Below, in pieces: positions 17,630-28,787 of a stretch of 51,554 nucleotides of DNA; the first letter of the stretch is position 1; every line of letters starts with the position of its first letter. Source of the DNA: Oscillatoriales cyanobacterium PMM_0080 (GTDB taxonomy: Bacteria; Cyanobacteriota; Cyanobacteriia; Cyanobacteriales; Microcoleaceae). Under the pieces are notes generated by a model. It did not search any database. It was not told where the DNA came from and worked only from the letters and a program-made list of their open reading frames with translations. The position numbers and the translations under genes are program-made. The DNA lies in the NCBI GenBank assembly GCA_949127775.1, contig CASBQF010000028.1, positions 1 to 51,554 of the forward strand. Direction: 5' to 3'.

Positions 17630-18832
17630 CTATCGTCCGGGCTGCCCTTTCGTTCCTGTCCAAACGCGGAAAATTTGATAAGGCGGCGTTCCTGCATCGG
17701 TGGGTTGACCTGTGAAAATCGAAGCGCGATGCAATTGGTTGATGTTGATGTAAAGCCAAGAATCTGCACCAAAGCGCACATTGTCTGCAAAAAGAAAGCG
17801 TTTGTCCTGCACGAGGCGCGTTAATTTCCCATCTTTACTCAAAACATCGATCGCATTTTCCGGCAAATTCGTGATGAAATGATTGCCCTCTGCATCGGTG
17901 CTAACGCCATCAGAAATCGGCTTATTTCCGACTAATTTAACCGCTTGAGCCAGTTGTTGAGATGAGGCTTGCTCTCGAAGTAACGAAGCCGGCACACTGT
18001 ACCATTTAGTGCCAGTCATCGCTCCATAAAAGACGGTTTCGCGATCGGCAGAAAGGGTAATCGGATTGACCGCAATCCGCGCTGGATTTTGCGATCCATC
18101 GGGACGACGAAAGGAAAGTTTTTTGCCTTCGACAACCATGTCAATATTCTCAGCCTGAAGGGACGGATGTCCCTCCCAGCGCCAAGTGCGGCGATTTTTT
18201 GTATCAACAACTAAAATGCCTGCTCGATCGCCACTGTCGGCAATATAGACAAAGCCTCGCTCTGTATCCACTGCCAGATCCTGCAAAATTTGACCATTCG
18301 GAGCCGCCGATGAGTCAAGATCCATGCGGAATGCGAGTTTGCCCGTGTTGATGTCAAAAGCCACCAGCTTCGGCTGTGCCGCGGGTTGGTTGTTGGGCAT
18401 CCAGTTGCCGTGATCGATTACCCAGAGGCGATCTTGATTGTCGATCGCCACCCCATGCGCTGTATTCAACACATCCTTACCACTACCAGGAGCAGCATTC
18501 CAGGTGGCATCGGGAAAAGGTTTCCATTTGTTCTCCCCAGGGAAGATTTCAATTAATTGAGCAGTCCCGCGTCGCATTCCGTGGACACTACCAAAGATGC
18601 GTCCCGTGCGAGACACCGTAATATTGCCTGGGGTAATTTCTAGATTCGCCACGAGTTCCAGTTGCCCGACTTGAGGTGTAGTGGCAGACTCGCGACTATC
18701 CGCCATTTGAGTAGCCTGAGTTTGAGATATATCGGCTGGTGGCGCAGGATTGGTAGCCGCGAATGTACAGCCAGCCGCAGTCAGCCCAAATGCCAACAAT
18801 GCGATCGGCATTAACTTTGATGTTTCTTTCAT
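17630..18832 (-). CDS. Yellow/major royal jelly-like lipoprotein (beta-propeller)
   Basis: The start is the ATG at 18830-18832 with GGAG eight bases upstream. The N-terminus MKETSKLMPIALLAFGLTAAGC has a lipobox (TAAGC). The remainder resembles the MRJP/yellow family: FGSVHGMRRG, LNTAHGVAIDNQDRLWVIDHG, LQDLAVDTERGFVYIADSGD and NPITLSADRETVFYGAMTG, as in six-bladed propellers. Bacterial members are annotated L-dopachrome tautomerase-related; the biochemical role is unproved. It is the first gene behind the operator at 18924-18935 and is likely co-expressed with the hydrolase downstream. Confidence 0.85.
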   Translation of the reverse strand: MKETSKLMPIALLAFGLTAAGCTFAATNPAPPADISQTQATQMADSRESATTPQVGQLELVANLEITPGNITVSRTGRIFGSVHGMRRGTAQLIEIFPGENKWKPFPDATWNAAPGSGKDVLNTAHGVAIDNQDRLWVIDHGNWMPNNQPAAQPKLVAFDINTGKLAFRMDLDSSAAPNGQILQDLAVDTERGFVYIADSGDRAGILVVDTKNRRTWRWEGHPSLQAENIDMVVEGKKLSFRRPDGSQNPARIAVNPITLSADRETVFYGAMTGTKWYSVPASLLREQASSQQLAQAVKLVGNKPISDGVSTDAEGNHFITNLPENAIDVLSKDGKLTRLVQDKRFLFADNVRFGADSWLYININQLHRASIFTGQPTDAGTPPYQIFRVWTGTKGQPGR

Positions 18833-18919
18833 TGTGATGCGCTCCAATCTATCAAAATACTGGGGTGGAAGCAGGTATCAGAGGAACCGCCAAAGGCTTG
18901 TCCTAACCTGCTTCATCTT

Positions 18920-18949
18920 AGATTAGACCAGTCTATTCCAAAATGTCAA
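18920..18949 (-). promoter_or_regulatory. Promoter with TetR-type operator in the spacer
   Basis: On the minus strand TTGACA (18944-18949) and TAATCT (18920-18925) form a sigma-70-like promoter with an 18-bp spacer. The palindrome TAGAC-CA-GTCTA (18924-18935) lies between them and overlaps the -10 box, an ideal repressor position. The motif resembles operators of NemR/AcuR-like TetR repressors, and a TetR gene of that look lies upstream at 19267-19863. The controlled genes would be 17630-18832 and 16459-17538. Confidence 0.72.
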
Positions 18950-19025
18950 TAGGTAGAATTGGATAAATGTGTAATTGTTTGTCGATCGAGCATCCAGCGC
19001 GTAGCGCATCAAGTGGGCTAAAAAT

Positions 19026-19160
19026 CAATACGGTTCACTTAAGGCTTTTTGACGAATTTCTTAAGTCAACCATATTGCGGTAGGGGCGGGTTCAGGTCAG
19101 AATTTATGAAATAATCGACTGTATCAAGGCAAAACCCGCCCTCCTAAGTAAACCGTATTG
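19026..19160. repeat. MITE-like repeat, family A, copy 2
   Basis: This 135-bp element has ends CAATACGGTTCACTTAAG and TAAGTAAACCGTATTG and is highly similar over its length to 6680-6819. It sits between the TetR gene and its putative target operon. Nothing else of note is visible in the 18833-19266 gap apart from the promoter. Confidence 0.8.
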
Positions 19161-19266
19161 GGCTGAAAATCAATAGCTTTGGTTTTTTTAAACAGACTGA
19201 TCTACAGTCCCAAACTTGCGGACAAGTTGAATGGAGACAGATCCAGCGATCGTTCAACTCTTTGAG

Positions 19267-19863
19267 CTACTTTAAAATCATCCCAAACATAAACTGAATA
19301 TAGTTTTTCAGCGGAGCATCACTTTTACTCACTTTCATTTGCAACAAAGCACCTTCCCAACTATTCAAACAAAACTCTGCTAATTCTTGAGCCTTTTGCT
19401 TTTCGGAGATTTCACCCGCAGTTTGGGCAGCTTGAATACACTCAGCAAACTGATCTCGCCAGCGATCTGTAGCTTCTTGCAACTTCCGGCGAAAGCGATC
19501 GTTTTGATCTGCCATTTCTTGGCTGAGATTGCCAAACAAACAGCCTTCTCGGTATTGCAGAGTTTCAAATTCCTCTAACTTAAAGGTAAAGTAACGCTTC
19601 AGCCGATTCAGAGGACTGAGATTGATATCACATAAATACTGTTCAACAATGCGATCGTGCATCTGAGAATCGTAATCGATGATTGCCAAGCCGAATTCCT
19701 CTTTGCTACTGAAGAAGTGATAAAAAGAGCCTTTCGGAACCCCAACCGCTTGCAAAACTTCCTGAATTCCAGCGTGGTTGTATCCTTTTTCCACAATAAT
19801 TCGTCGCCCTGCTTTGATCAGAGCAAGTTTCGTATCTTCTTTGATTGCAACTTTTTGGGCCAT
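19267..19863 (-). CDS. TetR family transcriptional repressor (NemR/AcuR-like)
   Basis: From the ATG at 19861-19863 the protein has 198 residues. The N-terminal TetR helix-turn-helix is at about 33-52 (IQEVLQAVGVPKGSFYHFF). The ligand domain contains REGCLFGNLSQEM, typical of the NemR/AcuR branch. Cys108 in that motif is near the position of the redox-sensing Cys of NemR, so electrophile or oxidant sensing is plausible but must be checked by alignment. Its likely target is the TAGACCAGTCTA operator at 18924-18935, upstream of the yellow-like/hydrolase gene pair on the same strand. Confidence 0.88.
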   Translation of the reverse strand: MAQKVAIKEDTKLALIKAGRRIIVEKGYNHAGIQEVLQAVGVPKGSFYHFFSSKEEFGLAIIDYDSQMHDRIVEQYLCDINLSPLNRLKRYFTFKLEEFETLQYREGCLFGNLSQEMADQNDRFRRKLQEATDRWRDQFAECIQAAQTAGEISEKQKAQELAEFCLNSWEGALLQMKVSKSDAPLKNYIQFMFGMILK

Positions 19864-20251
19864 CAACAATATCAGTAGATCAGTTGTTTTAGTCAGCTTT
19901 ATGAGCTTAACCTAATCTTCCTCATTTTGTCAATAAGGAAAAGCTTTAGTGCTGGTATAAAAAACACAATAATTCCGGGCTATCTAAGATAGTTAGCCAA
20001 TTTCCCAGGGCGAACCCCCCAAAGTTTCCCAAATGATTTCTGGCAATCCTGACAACAGATAAACGCTCAAGTTTAACACCAGTTTTTGTCTCCTCTTTTC
20101 TCTGAGTTCAACATCTGACACACTCAATAATTAATCAGTCTACCCATGTCAAAATCCATTTAGTGCCATGCTTCTTCCTTCCGATAGAAGACTTTTTGCT
20201 GGCAACTACGCTATCCTATTCCCAATATTTTGATATTGAGGAAAAAAAGCT
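19864..20251. other. Intergenic region without a recognised gene
   Basis: A 388-bp, A/T-rich divergent spacer between the TetR gene and the rhomboid gene. It must contain both promoters. A short palindrome-like GCTATCTAAGATAGT is at about 19979-19993. I see no coding, RNA or mobile-element signature. Confidence 0.4.
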
Positions 20252-20956
20252 GTGGTTCCCCTACGCGATGACAATCCTATCACTATCACTCCCTACGTTA
20301 CCTACGGATTGATTGCTGCAAACATATTAGTATTTTTGTACGAACTCAGTTTGGGCGATCGCCAATTAACCCAATTTTTCTACTCTTGGGCGGTAGTTCC
20401 TTGCCAGCTAAGCAATATGTGTCGGGTGGCGCTGCCTGTTTCGCCATTTCCCGAATGGACGACCCTAATTAGCTCGCAATTCCTGCACGCAGGATTTCTG
20501 CACATAGCTGGAAATATGTTATTTCTGTGGATTTTTGGCAACAACGTAGAAGACCGTTTAGGACACGTCAAATTTTTAATATTTTACCTTACTTGCGGCG
20601 TTTTAGCATCACTAACTCAGTGGTTTTTTTCCTCCGCATCCGCTATTCCTTCCCTCGGTGCTAGTGGCGCGATCGCAGGCGTGATGGGCGCATACATTCT
20701 CAGATATCCCCAAGCCAAAGTTTTGACACTGTTGCCCTTGGGCATTTTTATTACTACAGTCAGAGTCCCCGCTTTCTTCTTTCTCGGATTTTGGTTTGCA
20801 CAGCAAGCATTGAGCGGTTTGGCTTCATTGAATGCGCCGGCAAGTGTCGGCATGGAATCTGGAGGAGTTGCTTACTGGGCCCACGCCGGCGGCTTTGTTT
20901 TCGGTGCTATTCTCGGCCCTTTATTGGGATTATTTTCTGATGAAAATCAGATTTAG
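20252..20956 (+). CDS. Rhomboid family intramembrane serine protease
   Basis: A 234-residue polytopic protein starting at GTG, with GAGGA upstream. Rhomboid signatures are HAGFLHIAGNMLFLW (His79, His84, Asn88), the catalytic serine in GASGAIAGVMGAY (Ser138), and the catalytic His in AHAGGFVFG (His211), on separate membrane helices. It cleaves transmembrane segments of unknown substrates in the inner membrane. The insert between helices 1 and 2 containing CQLSNMCR is normal for the bacterial six-TM class. Confidence 0.92.
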   Translation: MVPLRDDNPITITPYVTYGLIAANILVFLYELSLGDRQLTQFFYSWAVVPCQLSNMCRVALPVSPFPEWTTLISSQFLHAGFLHIAGNMLFLWIFGNNVEDRLGHVKFLIFYLTCGVLASLTQWFFSSASAIPSLGASGAIAGVMGAYILRYPQAKVLTLLPLGIFITTVRVPAFFFLGFWFAQQALSGLASLNAPASVGMESGGVAYWAHAGGFVFGAILGPLLGLFSDENQI

Positions 20957-20985
20957 TCATTGGTTATTGGTTATTGGTTAAAAAC

Positions 20986-21120
20986 CAATACGCACTTAAC
21001 ATATTTATGCCCCGGAGATCCCCCTAAATCCCCCGAAAGCAAGGGGGACTTTGAGGGCATTCTTGTCCCCCCTTTTTTAAGGGGTGTGCCAGGGAGATAT
21101 GTCTTAAGTGAACCGTATTG
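20986..21120. repeat. MITE-like repeat, family B, complete copy
   Basis: A 135-bp element starting CAATACGCACTTAAC and ending CTTAAGTGAACCGTATTG, with CCCCCTAAATCCCCC/GGGGG internal arms. It matches 1-119. It is flanked by short tandem repeats TGGTTATTGGTTATTGG on the left and CCAATGACCAATGACC on the right (to 21198). Confidence 0.8.
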
Positions 21121-21208
21121 GGTTAGAAACAACAATTCAAACTAACACCAACAAATAACACCCAACAAATAACCAATGACCAATGACCAATGACCAATGA
21201 CTTCCTTT

Positions 21209-24200
21209 CTAGATAAACGTGAAGTCAAATGTTGACATAGCAGAAATCCCAGTAACACCATTTAATTTCGCCACAATGCGAGAATCAGCGCCGCTGAGAT
21301 TATTGCCATTGCCGTCATAAATGATATAGGTATTGCCGCCGGAATCGTAGGCAAACAAGAATGCACTTCCTCCCAGAATATTTGCAGAAACAGTTTTCTG
21401 GACGTTCAGCAGAACTTGAGTGTTACCGCTCAGATTCGGGAATCCGGGGGCAAAATTAAACTGATCGGCGATCGGCACACCGAGACCTGTGAAATCAGTA
21501 ATCACATCATATCCGCCCGCTGCGATCGCCGCCTCAATTGCCGCCGAAGAAGCCGCATCAAAGGTTGGGCCTGCATCCGCAGGGCTAGTGTAGCGGAATT
21601 GATTGCTACCGCCCCCTCCTGTCAGCGTATCTGCGCCCAGTCCCCCTATCAGCACATCGTTATCCAAACCGCCGTTAATCGTATCGTTGCCACCTCCACC
21701 GTCAGCAGTATCGCTACCAGCTAAACCGTTCAAATTATCTGGCAAAGAGCCACCAACCAACCTGTTCGGCCCGCTGTCGGCCGGCAAGATGGAAACGGTG
21801 ACAGTACCTACGCCCGGAAGTGTCCCGAATCCGTCGCTGACGCTGTAGGTGAAAGTAGTTGTACCCGCTACGTTGCCGGGGATGAACTGCACTCGATCGC
21901 CCAGATTGACAGCTATGCCCTGTGTTGGCGTGCCGACATTGATAATGCTCAGCGGCCCTTTTTGCGGGCTCGAATCGTTGGCGAGCACGTCAATGAAAGT
22001 GGGCAGCAAATTATTCGTACTCGTAAACACGATGCCGTCATTGCCAACAATCGGCGACAGGGTAGTTGGAACAGTTACCGAGGTATCGAAAGAATTGATG
22101 TTAATCGCGACTGAGGCTGCCGCCGTGCCACCTTGGTCGTCACCTACGCTGTAGCTGAAAGAACCGGCTTTCCCGATCGCATCAGCTTTAGGTTTAAATG
22201 TCAGTCCCAGTAAGTCTTGAACGGTTAACTTTTGGTTGATGGCGATCGGGTTCGTACCGGTAGTTACCTCACCAAAAGTCGGATTCGGAAGTCCTACAAC
22301 CGCGATCGACAGCGGTTGGCCCTCTGGGTCACTAGGCGCCGAAATACTCAGAGACAGAGGCAAATTCTGTAAACCAGTCAGCGTTTTGCCACTTTCGACG
22401 ATCGGCGGTTCGTTAGGAGTCGGAGACGTAAAACTGGGCGGAACCGGCCCCCCACCGAAAGGCGGAGGAGTTGGCGGTGCCGCAGTTGGAGTCGGAACGA
22501 TCGAAGGACTAGGACTCGGAGTTGTCCCCGTCGCAGTCGGAGTCGGACTCGGAACCTGAGTCGGCAATGTTCCAGGCGCGGGAGTTGGACTCGGAGTTGT
22601 CCCCGTCGGTGCGGGAGTTGGACTCGGAGTTGTCCCCGTCGGTGCTGGAGTGGGACTCGGAGTTGTCCCCGTCGGTGCTGGAGTGGGAGTTGTTGCTGGA
22701 GTTGGAGTTGTTGCTGGAGTTGGAGTCGGTGCTGGAGTGGGAGTTGTTGCTGGAGTTGGAGTTGTTGCTGGAGTCGGACTCGGAGTTGTCCCCGTGGGTG
22801 GTGGTGTCGTAGAAGGTCTTGTTCCTGCTGGTGTGCCAGAAGGAGTTGTTCCTGCCGGTGTGCCAGAAGGAGTTGTTCCTGCTGGTGTGGGTGAAGCACT
22901 TGTACCCGCTGGTGTGGGTGAAGCACTTGTACCCATCGCACCAGGAGAAGGTCTTGTCCCCTGAATCATGAAGGGATTGTCGTTGACGCGAGGTATTTGA
23001 GCTGTTGTAAATCTAGATTCGTCGATCGAGTTCGATCGAACATCAGTCAACACCGCCAAAAATTCCCCAGTTTGTCGGTCTCTAATAATCGTGTTACTAG
23101 AATTCGAGCCTTGACCTTGGAAAATTTCTAACTGCGTAAAGTTCAAACCTCCAGCCAGACCGATCGAATCTCCTACCTTAAAATCTCTAATTAAATCAGC
23201 ATCACCGATTTCGCGGCCGCCAGTCGTGAGAAACCCAGAGCCCGAGGGAGATGTTCCCACCCTACCGAGAACAAAAATATCCGAACCCTCGCCTCCTGTC
23301 AGAGTATCAGCACCGCGATCGCCCGAAAGAATATCATCCCCAGCATCCCCAAACAGAGAATCATTGCCATCGCCCCCAAAGATCAGGTCATCTCCGGCGC
23401 CACCGTCACCAGTATCGTTACCAGCACCGCCTGTGATGACATCCCCGCCGTCGCCGCCCAACAAAATATCATCACCAGCAGCGCCGATCAGACAGTCATT
23501 ACCCGTGTCGCCAAAAACAGTGTCATTGCCCTTGTCGCCAAAAATCAAGTCGTCCTCGGCACCACCGCGCAGACAGTCATTGCCTTTACCGCCGTACAGC
23601 GTGTCATTACCTTCAGAACCAAAGACAATATCGTTACCCTGATCGCCAAAAACGACATCATCGCCTTGGTCGCCAGTCACCAAATCATCGCCTTTGCCAC
23701 CCCGCGCGGTATCATTGCCGCGACCGCCCTCAACGATATCTTTCCCAGCGCCGCCGTTGAGAGAATCGTTACCGTCTTCGCCCCTGAGTATATCGTCTCC
23801 ATCCCGACCCAGAAGCGTATCATCGCCACCACGCCCGGAAATCGTGTCATTGAACAAGCTGCCGATCAAATAGTTATTGCCATCATTGGCGACGATTAAA
23901 CCATCGACAAATACTGGCTCTGGGGGAGGAGTCGGAACGGTCACAGCGGGCCGTGGCACCGGCGTGACTGAAATCCCCGGCCCCGTCCCCATCATCGTCG
24001 GAGTTGTTCCTGTCATCCCAGGAGAAGTCCCCGTCATCGTGGGAGAAGTCCCGGTCATCGTGGGAGAAGTCCCCATCATCGTGGGAGAAGTCCCCATCAT
24101 CGTGGGAGTTGTCCCCATCATCGTGGGAGTTGTCCCCATCACCGCAGGAGTTGTTCCTGGCGACGGCGCAGGCGAGGGCACCGTGCCGATAATATCTGAA

Positions 24201-24274
24201 ACATTTCCCCTGCTATCGAGTAATAGGAACGGTGGCCGCCCTTCGAGAAAACCTGCTGGTACTGCACTGGGCAT
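21209..24274 (-). CDS. Large RTX calcium-binding repeat protein (paralogue 1)
   Basis: A 1021-residue protein starting [12 protein letters not shown] without a signal peptide. A Thr/Pro/Met linker follows ([11 protein letters not shown] repeats, ~45-105). The first RTX block (~125-345) has nonapeptides of the GGxGxDxLx type. Then comes a conserved segment [18 protein letters not shown], a long PT-rich linker (~445-640), two cadherin/Big-like modules ([31 protein letters not shown]), a short second RTX block and a tail ending DFTFI. It is likely a surface or secreted adhesin-like protein exported by a type I system and folded by calcium outside the cell. Its start has the same AAAGGAGC leader as paralogue 2 at 24848. 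Confidence 0.9.
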   Translation of the reverse strand: MPSAVPAGFLEGRPPFLLLDSRGNVSDIIGTVPSPAPSPGTTPAVMGTTPTMMGTTPTMMGTSPTMMGTSPTMTGTSPTMTGTSPGMTGTTPTMMGTGPGISVTPVPRPAVTVPTPPPEPVFVDGLIVANDGNNYLIGSLFNDTISGRGGDDTLLGRDGDDILRGEDGNDSLNGGAGKDIVEGGRGNDTARGGKGDDLVTGDQGDDVVFGDQGNDIVFGSEGNDTLYGGKGNDCLRGGAEDDLIFGDKGNDTVFGDTGNDCLIGAAGDDILLGGDGGDVITGGAGNDTGDGGAGDDLIFGGDGNDSLFGDAGDDILSGDRGADTLTGGEGSDIFVLGRVGTSPSGSGFLTTGGREIGDADLIRDFKVGDSIGLAGGLNFTQLEIFQGQGSNSSNTIIRDRQTGEFLAVLTDVRSNSIDESRFTTAQIPRVNDNPFMIQGTRPSPGAMGTSASPTPAGTSASPTPAGTTPSGTPAGTTPSGTPAGTRPSTTPPPTGTTPSPTPATTPTPATTPTPAPTPTPATTPTPATTPTPAPTGTTPSPTPAPTGTTPSPTPAPTGTTPSPTPAPGTLPTQVPSPTPTATGTTPSPSPSIVPTPTAAPPTPPPFGGGPVPPSFTSPTPNEPPIVESGKTLTGLQNLPLSLSISAPSDPEGQPLSIAVVGLPNPTFGEVTTGTNPIAINQKLTVQDLLGLTFKPKADAIGKAGSFSYSVGDDQGGTAAASVAININSFDTSVTVPTTLSPIVGNDGIVFTSTNNLLPTFIDVLANDSSPQKGPLSIINVGTPTQGIAVNLGDRVQFIPGNVAGTTTFTYSVSDGFGTLPGVGTVTVSILPADSGPNRLVGGSLPDNLNGLAGSDTADGGGGNDTINGGLDNDVLIGGLGADTLTGGGGSNQFRYTSPADAGPTFDAASSAAIEAAIAAGGYDVITDFTGLGVPIADQFNFAPGFPNLSGNTQVLLNVQKTVSANILGGSAFLFAYDSGGNTYIIYDGNGNNLSGADSRIVAKLNGVTGISAMSTFDFTFI

Positions 24275-24847
24275 TATTCTTGCTCCTTTAAACGCTACTC
24301 AAAAATTCAATGACTAAAACTTGTACACCAATACAATTCACCGATTTTGATCGGGTGAAAAACAAATTTTTTTCTAAATTTGCATCTCCCAGGACGATCG
24401 GCGAAATTGTATTTTTACCTTCTAACAAATTACGAATCAAGAAAGTATGACTGATATCAATTCCGGCTGCGCCGGAATGATATAGAGGAGACGGCAGTGC
24501 CGTTTCCCTACCGCGAGCAATTGTAGGGACATGGCACTGATATCAATTCCGGCTGCGCCGGAATGATATAGAGGAGACGGCAGTGCCGTTTCCCTACCCC
24601 GAGCAATTGTAGGGACACGGCACTGCCGTGTCCTCCTTTTATATCTGCTGATATCAATTCCGGCTGCGCCGGAATGATATAGAGGAGACGGCAGTGCCGT
24701 TTCCCTACCGCGAGCAATTGTAGGGACACGGCACTGCCGTCTCCTCCTACTGCCGCGAGCAATTGTAGGGACACGGCACTGCCGTCTCCTCCTACTGCCG
24801 TGTCCTCCGTTTATATCATTCCGATGAAGAGCGGATTTGATCTGACT
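24275..24847. repeat. Tandem repeat block between the RTX genes
   Basis: Three units of about 86-110 bp begin TGATATCAATTCCGGCTGCG at about 24452, 24538 and 24649. Each contains GGAGACGGCAGTGCCGT and GCAATTGTAGGGACA; shortened pieces follow to about 24820. CCGGCTGCGCCGG and ACGGCAGTGCCGT are short palindromes. The same GGCAGTGCCGT module occurs at 32640-32745 and 51330-51554. No gene is supported here; the RTX1 promoter must lie at its left edge. Confidence 0.8.
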
Positions 24848-27800
24848 CTAAATAAACTTAAAGTCAGATGCCACAATCAGCGTACTCAGAGCTCCAGGCA
24901 CTGTAGGAATAGTATTCAACACTGCCAAATCAAAAGCTGGGAGACTATCATCTGCCACATTCGGATCAAACCCGAGAACGTACTTATTAAAAGTATTGTT
25001 CAGGTAGACGAAGAAAGCTCCCGTTTTGCTCGAACCGTTTTGATTCTTCAACACTGCATTCACTGCTTGAGCGTTGTCAAATGTAGATTCAAACAAAATG
25101 ACTTCTTGCTTGCTGATGTTGTCGCCGCCGCTGCCGATATTCCTGACGATAAAACTGGTGAAATCGTTAGTAGTTCCCGAGTTGGTTAAACCTCCGAAAT
25201 TGGCAGACCGGAACAAGAATCTGTCAGTCCCGGTGCCAGTAATATTAAAGTCAGAAATGATATCAACGCCTTCGCTGGGAGTTTCGTAGTAGAAGAAATC
25301 ATTGCCAGCATCGCCCGTGAGCAAGTCAGAACCGTTCCCGCCGCCCAAAATGTCATTTCCCGCACCGCCGGAAAGCGAGTCGTTGTCATCGCCGCCCAAC
25401 ACCAAGTCGTTGCCGAAGGCGCCGCTGAGACAGTCGCTGCCGGCACCGCCGTCTACAGTGTCGTCGCCCGCTTCCCCGAACAGGGAGTCGGTGCCACCTT
25501 CACCCAAGATGTAGTCGTTGCCTGCACCTCCAAGTCCGGTGTCGCTGCCTTCTCCACCCAAAATTGTGTCTTCGCTGTCGCCGCCGGTGATTGAGTCGTT
25601 ATTGATACCGCCGTCGAGCAAGTTTCTGCCGAGGCTGCCGTCGAGGAAGTCGTCACCTGCACCGCCGTCTACAGTGTCGTCGCCTATGCCGCCCAATAAG
25701 GTGTCGGTGCCGGTTCCTCCAAGTATCGAGTCGTCACCGACTTCTCCCAAGATCGAGTCATTGCCTGTGCCGCCGTCAATGGTATCGCCATTGTCGCCGC
25801 CGGCTAGGATGTCATTGTCATTGCCACCGAACATCAGGTCGTTGCCTAGTCCACCAATCAGCGAGTCTATACCGTCACCGCCGTCGATCGTATCGTTGCC
25901 CAGTCCGCCATCGAGGGTGTCGTTGCCAATTCCGCCTAGCACCGAGTCGTTACCTGCTTGACCGAATTCGAGGTCGTCACCGCCCTTGCCATCGATGATG
26001 TCGTTACCGTCGCCCCCATACAGGGTATCGTTGCCGGCCCCACCGATGATGAAGTCGCTGAGGTTGCTGCCTGTAAAGGTGCTGGCTGGGAGTGCGGTGC
26101 GATCGACAATATTATCTACCACAGTGATACTGAAGGATGCCGGGGCGATCGTCGCAGACCCATCAGAGGCTGTAAACGTAAAACTATCGCCGCCACTTGT
26201 CGCTAGCAGATTGTATTTGACGATGTTGTTGTTGATGTCGTCTTGGGTAAATTTGCCACCGACGTTGAGGAATGTGCCGCCTCTTTGGACAAAGCCTCTG
26301 GTAGCATCGGGGGCTTTGGTAATCGTGTAAACGATTTCCGACGGATTGTTATCGGGATCTGTGACTAACAAATCAGCCGCCGTAATTGTCTGGGTAGGAG
26401 CACTTTTGGCAACCACCACACCGTTGTTAATCGCTAGCTTCGGCGGGTTACTGACATTGATGTTTACTACGGCCTGACTTGTGCCACCGCGACCATCTGA
26501 GATCGAATAGCTGAAGCTGTCAGTACCCGAGAACCCAGGATTCGGCGTGTATTTGAACGTGGTGCCGTTCAAGGCAACCAGGCTCCCTTTGGCCGTTGGA
26601 GTAAAAGTCGTGACAGTCAGAGGGTTCTTTTCCGGGTCAGTATCGTTGAACACAACGTTGAGACTGAGTTCTTGACCCGAAACCGTAGTGAAGTTGTCGT
26701 TAACTGCTACTGGAGGCTGATTCGGGAAGGGCGTGGGACTCAGACTTGGTGTCGGACTGCCTGTCGGTGTCGGAGTGCCTGTCGTCGGCGTCGGAAAGAC
26801 CAGACTAGGCGTCGGACTGGCTGTCGGCGTCGGGAACATCGGCGTCGGACTGGGACTAGGTGTCGGACTGCCTGTCGGCGTCGGACTGCCTGTCGTCGGA
26901 GTCGGACTATCTGTCGGTGTCGGCGTCGGACTTGCTGTCGGCGTCGGTGTTGGACTCGGACTCGGCGTCGGCAGAGGAAGCGGGGTGGCGCTGCCAGGAA
27001 CTGTGGGGGCAATTACAAAGGAGCTGCGCCCCAGGGTTCTGCTGTCCACTCCAGGTAATACTGCTAAAAAGTCGCCGCTGACGCCGTTGCGAATAATCGT
27101 GCTGCCGGCTTTGTTGTCTGTGCTTTGGAAGATTACTAAATCTTCAAATTTGAGATCGCCGCTTAAGCCGATCGCATCTTCACCTTGGCGAAAGTCTGTA
27201 AAAATATCAGCATCGGCGATATCCGGGCCACCAGTGGTGAGAAATGCCGGGTTAGTACCATTACTGCTGCTACCACTCGGGGAACTGAATGCACCGATCA
27301 CAAAGACATCTCTGCCTTCGCCTCCTGCCACGATGTCTTTGCCTGCTTCGCCCCAAAGCACGTCATTGCCGGCACCACCATCTATGATGTCTTCCCCGGC
27401 ACCGCCAAACACAATGTCATCGCCATCGCCCGCAAAAATTGTGTCCGCATCGGCATTACCGTAGAGCCAGTCGCCTCCTTCGTTGCCAAATAGCAAGTCA
27501 TCGCCATCGCCACCGAAGAGCGAGTCGTTACCTTGATCGCCCCAAACGACATCATTACCTCGATCGCCCAAGAAGCTATCGTCACCAGAGCCTCCGCGCA
27601 AGCTGTCGTTGTTTTTGCCCCCGAAAGCCGTATCTTTACCTTCGCCTCCGATTACCGTGTCATTGCCATCATTTCCGTACAGCAAGTCTGGGTTATTTCC
27701 CCCATCCAGGGAATCATTACCTTTGCCTCCGTACAAAGTATCGAGTCCTGAACCGCCGTCGAGAACATCGTTGCCCTCATTGCCGAACAGCACGTCGTCA

Positions 27801-28183
27801 TCGTCGTTGCCAAATAATAGATCGTCGCCAGCGGCTCCCCGGATATTGTCGTTACCGGCAAGCCCGGAAATCACGTCTGGCCCGGGACTGCCCACTAAGG
27901 AGTCGTTGGTTTCTGTGCCACGGATTACGCCGCCAACGATCGCGGGTACGGTACCTCTACCTCCGCCCAATGTGTCGTCTATCCCGCCAAATGTATCGTC
28001 GGAGGGACTGGGAGCTCGCGTCGGAGTTGGTGGTGTCGCTGGAGTTGGGGTTGTCGCCGGAGTTGGTGTTGTCGCCGGAGTTGGCACTGTTACAGGGGTA
28101 GGGGTTGGTCCGATCGTCTCGTCACCCCCGAGGTTAAATATCGGCCCACTTCCGAGAAATCCTGGTGGTACTGCACTTGGCAT
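24848..28183 (-). CDS. Large RTX calcium-binding repeat protein (paralogue 2)
   Basis: An 1111-residue paralogue of 21209-24274 with the same opening [11 protein letters not shown] and no signal peptide. A TPTPATTP linker leads to RTX block one (~98-296). A segment [18 protein letters not shown] matches paralogue 1. [10 protein letters not shown] linker follows, then a cadherin-like module ([20 protein letters not shown]), another beta module, and a long second RTX block (~700-1005; over twenty GGxGxD-type nonapeptides). The tail ends VASDFKFI. The short terminal DF-x-FI shared by both proteins resembles the C-terminal tails of type I secretion substrates. No T1SS genes are in the window. Confidence 0.9.
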   Translation of the reverse strand: MPSAVPPGFLGSGPIFNLGGDETIGPTPTPVTVPTPATTPTPATTPTPATPPTPTRAPSPSDDTFGGIDDTLGGGRGTVPAIVGGVIRGTETNDSLVGSPGPDVISGLAGNDNIRGAAGDDLLFGNDDDDVLFGNEGNDVLDGGSGLDTLYGGKGNDSLDGGNNPDLLYGNDGNDTVIGGEGKDTAFGGKNNDSLRGGSGDDSFLGDRGNDVVWGDQGNDSLFGGDGDDLLFGNEGGDWLYGNADADTIFAGDGDDIVFGGAGEDIIDGGAGNDVLWGEAGKDIVAGGEGRDVFVIGAFSSPSGSSSNGTNPAFLTTGGPDIADADIFTDFRQGEDAIGLSGDLKFEDLVIFQSTDNKAGSTIIRNGVSGDFLAVLPGVDSRTLGRSSFVIAPTVPGSATPLPLPTPSPSPTPTPTASPTPTPTDSPTPTTGSPTPTGSPTPSPSPTPMFPTPTASPTPSLVFPTPTTGTPTPTGSPTPSLSPTPFPNQPPVAVNDNFTTVSGQELSLNVVFNDTDPEKNPLTVTTFTPTAKGSLVALNGTTFKYTPNPGFSGTDSFSYSISDGRGGTSQAVVNINVSNPPKLAINNGVVVAKSAPTQTITAADLLVTDPDNNPSEIVYTITKAPDATRGFVQRGGTFLNVGGKFTQDDINNNIVKYNLLATSGGDSFTFTASDGSATIAPASFSITVVDNIVDRTALPASTFTGSNLSDFIIGGAGNDTLYGGDGNDIIDGKGGDDLEFGQAGNDSVLGGIGNDTLDGGLGNDTIDGGDGIDSLIGGLGNDLMFGGNDNDILAGGDNGDTIDGGTGNDSILGEVGDDSILGGTGTDTLLGGIGDDTVDGGAGDDFLDGSLGRNLLDGGINNDSITGGDSEDTILGGEGSDTGLGGAGNDYILGEGGTDSLFGEAGDDTVDGGAGSDCLSGAFGNDLVLGGDDNDSLSGGAGNDILGGGNGSDLLTGDAGNDFFYYETPSEGVDIISDFNITGTGTDRFLFRSANFGGLTNSGTTNDFTSFIVRNIGSGGDNISKQEVILFESTFDNAQAVNAVLKNQNGSSKTGAFFVYLNNTFNKYVLGFDPNVADDSLPAFDLAVLNTIPTVPGALSTLIVASDFKFI

Positions 28184-28438
28184 AATTTTAGCTCCTTTAA
28201 ACGACGATCCCGATTAACTTTAAGAACTGATTAGTATCAGTTTGTCACCAAAAATCTGGCTTAAAATTGATTAATAATCCCGATCATTTCTAGCATACTA
28301 AATCAAAATTGCAACGGCGATCGATATTTTTTAACCCCGGCATCTTTCGAGCTAAAAATATTAATTGCACGTTTTGATGTTTGTTTTGGGTATACTTTAA
28401 TATCACCTCATTTCGATCGCCACCTCTGCCTCCGTTCA

Positions 28439-28566
28439 ATAGACAAGATTGCAAAATTCATTTTAGTCAAATTTTGTAACAGGCTCTCCGGCCTGTTCCA
28501 CAAGAAAAAACTTTTTGTGGGATGGGCCGGAGAGCCCGTCCTAGTTATTTTTGCAATCTTGTCTAA
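28439..28566. repeat. MITE-like repeat, family C
   Basis: Ends TAGACAAGATTGCAAAA and TTTTTGCAATCTTGTCTA are inverted. The inside holds GGCTCTCCGGCC / GGCCGGAGAGCC palindromes. It is related to 6565-6677. The remaining gap 28184-28787 holds the AACTGTC heptamer run at 28755-28785 (about five copies) and no gene. Confidence 0.7.
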
Positions 28567-28787
28567 TGCTACAAATCGGGCTTCGAGTCAGCACTTCGAG
28601 TCAGCACTGCGAATCTATCCAAAGGGGAGAAAAATTAAAATCTCCGGCCATTTGCCCTATGCTATAGCAACCGCCACATCGGTGAGGGCATAAATGACAA
28701 AAATGAATCGAGACGAGAACCCACAGCATCAACGGTTTGATTGCCGTACTCTGTAACTGTCAACTGTCAACTGTCAACTGTCAACTG

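Noticed and set aside
24508-24774. An 88-codon minus-strand frame between the RTX genes
   Set aside because: Its sequence is the translation of the tandem GGCAGTGCCGT repeat units.
21416-28217. Many long open frames on the plus strand opposite the two RTX genes
   Set aside because: They are antisense shadows of GGxGxD and Pro/Thr repeats. Their products are Ser/Pro- or Gly/Val-rich low complexity without domains.
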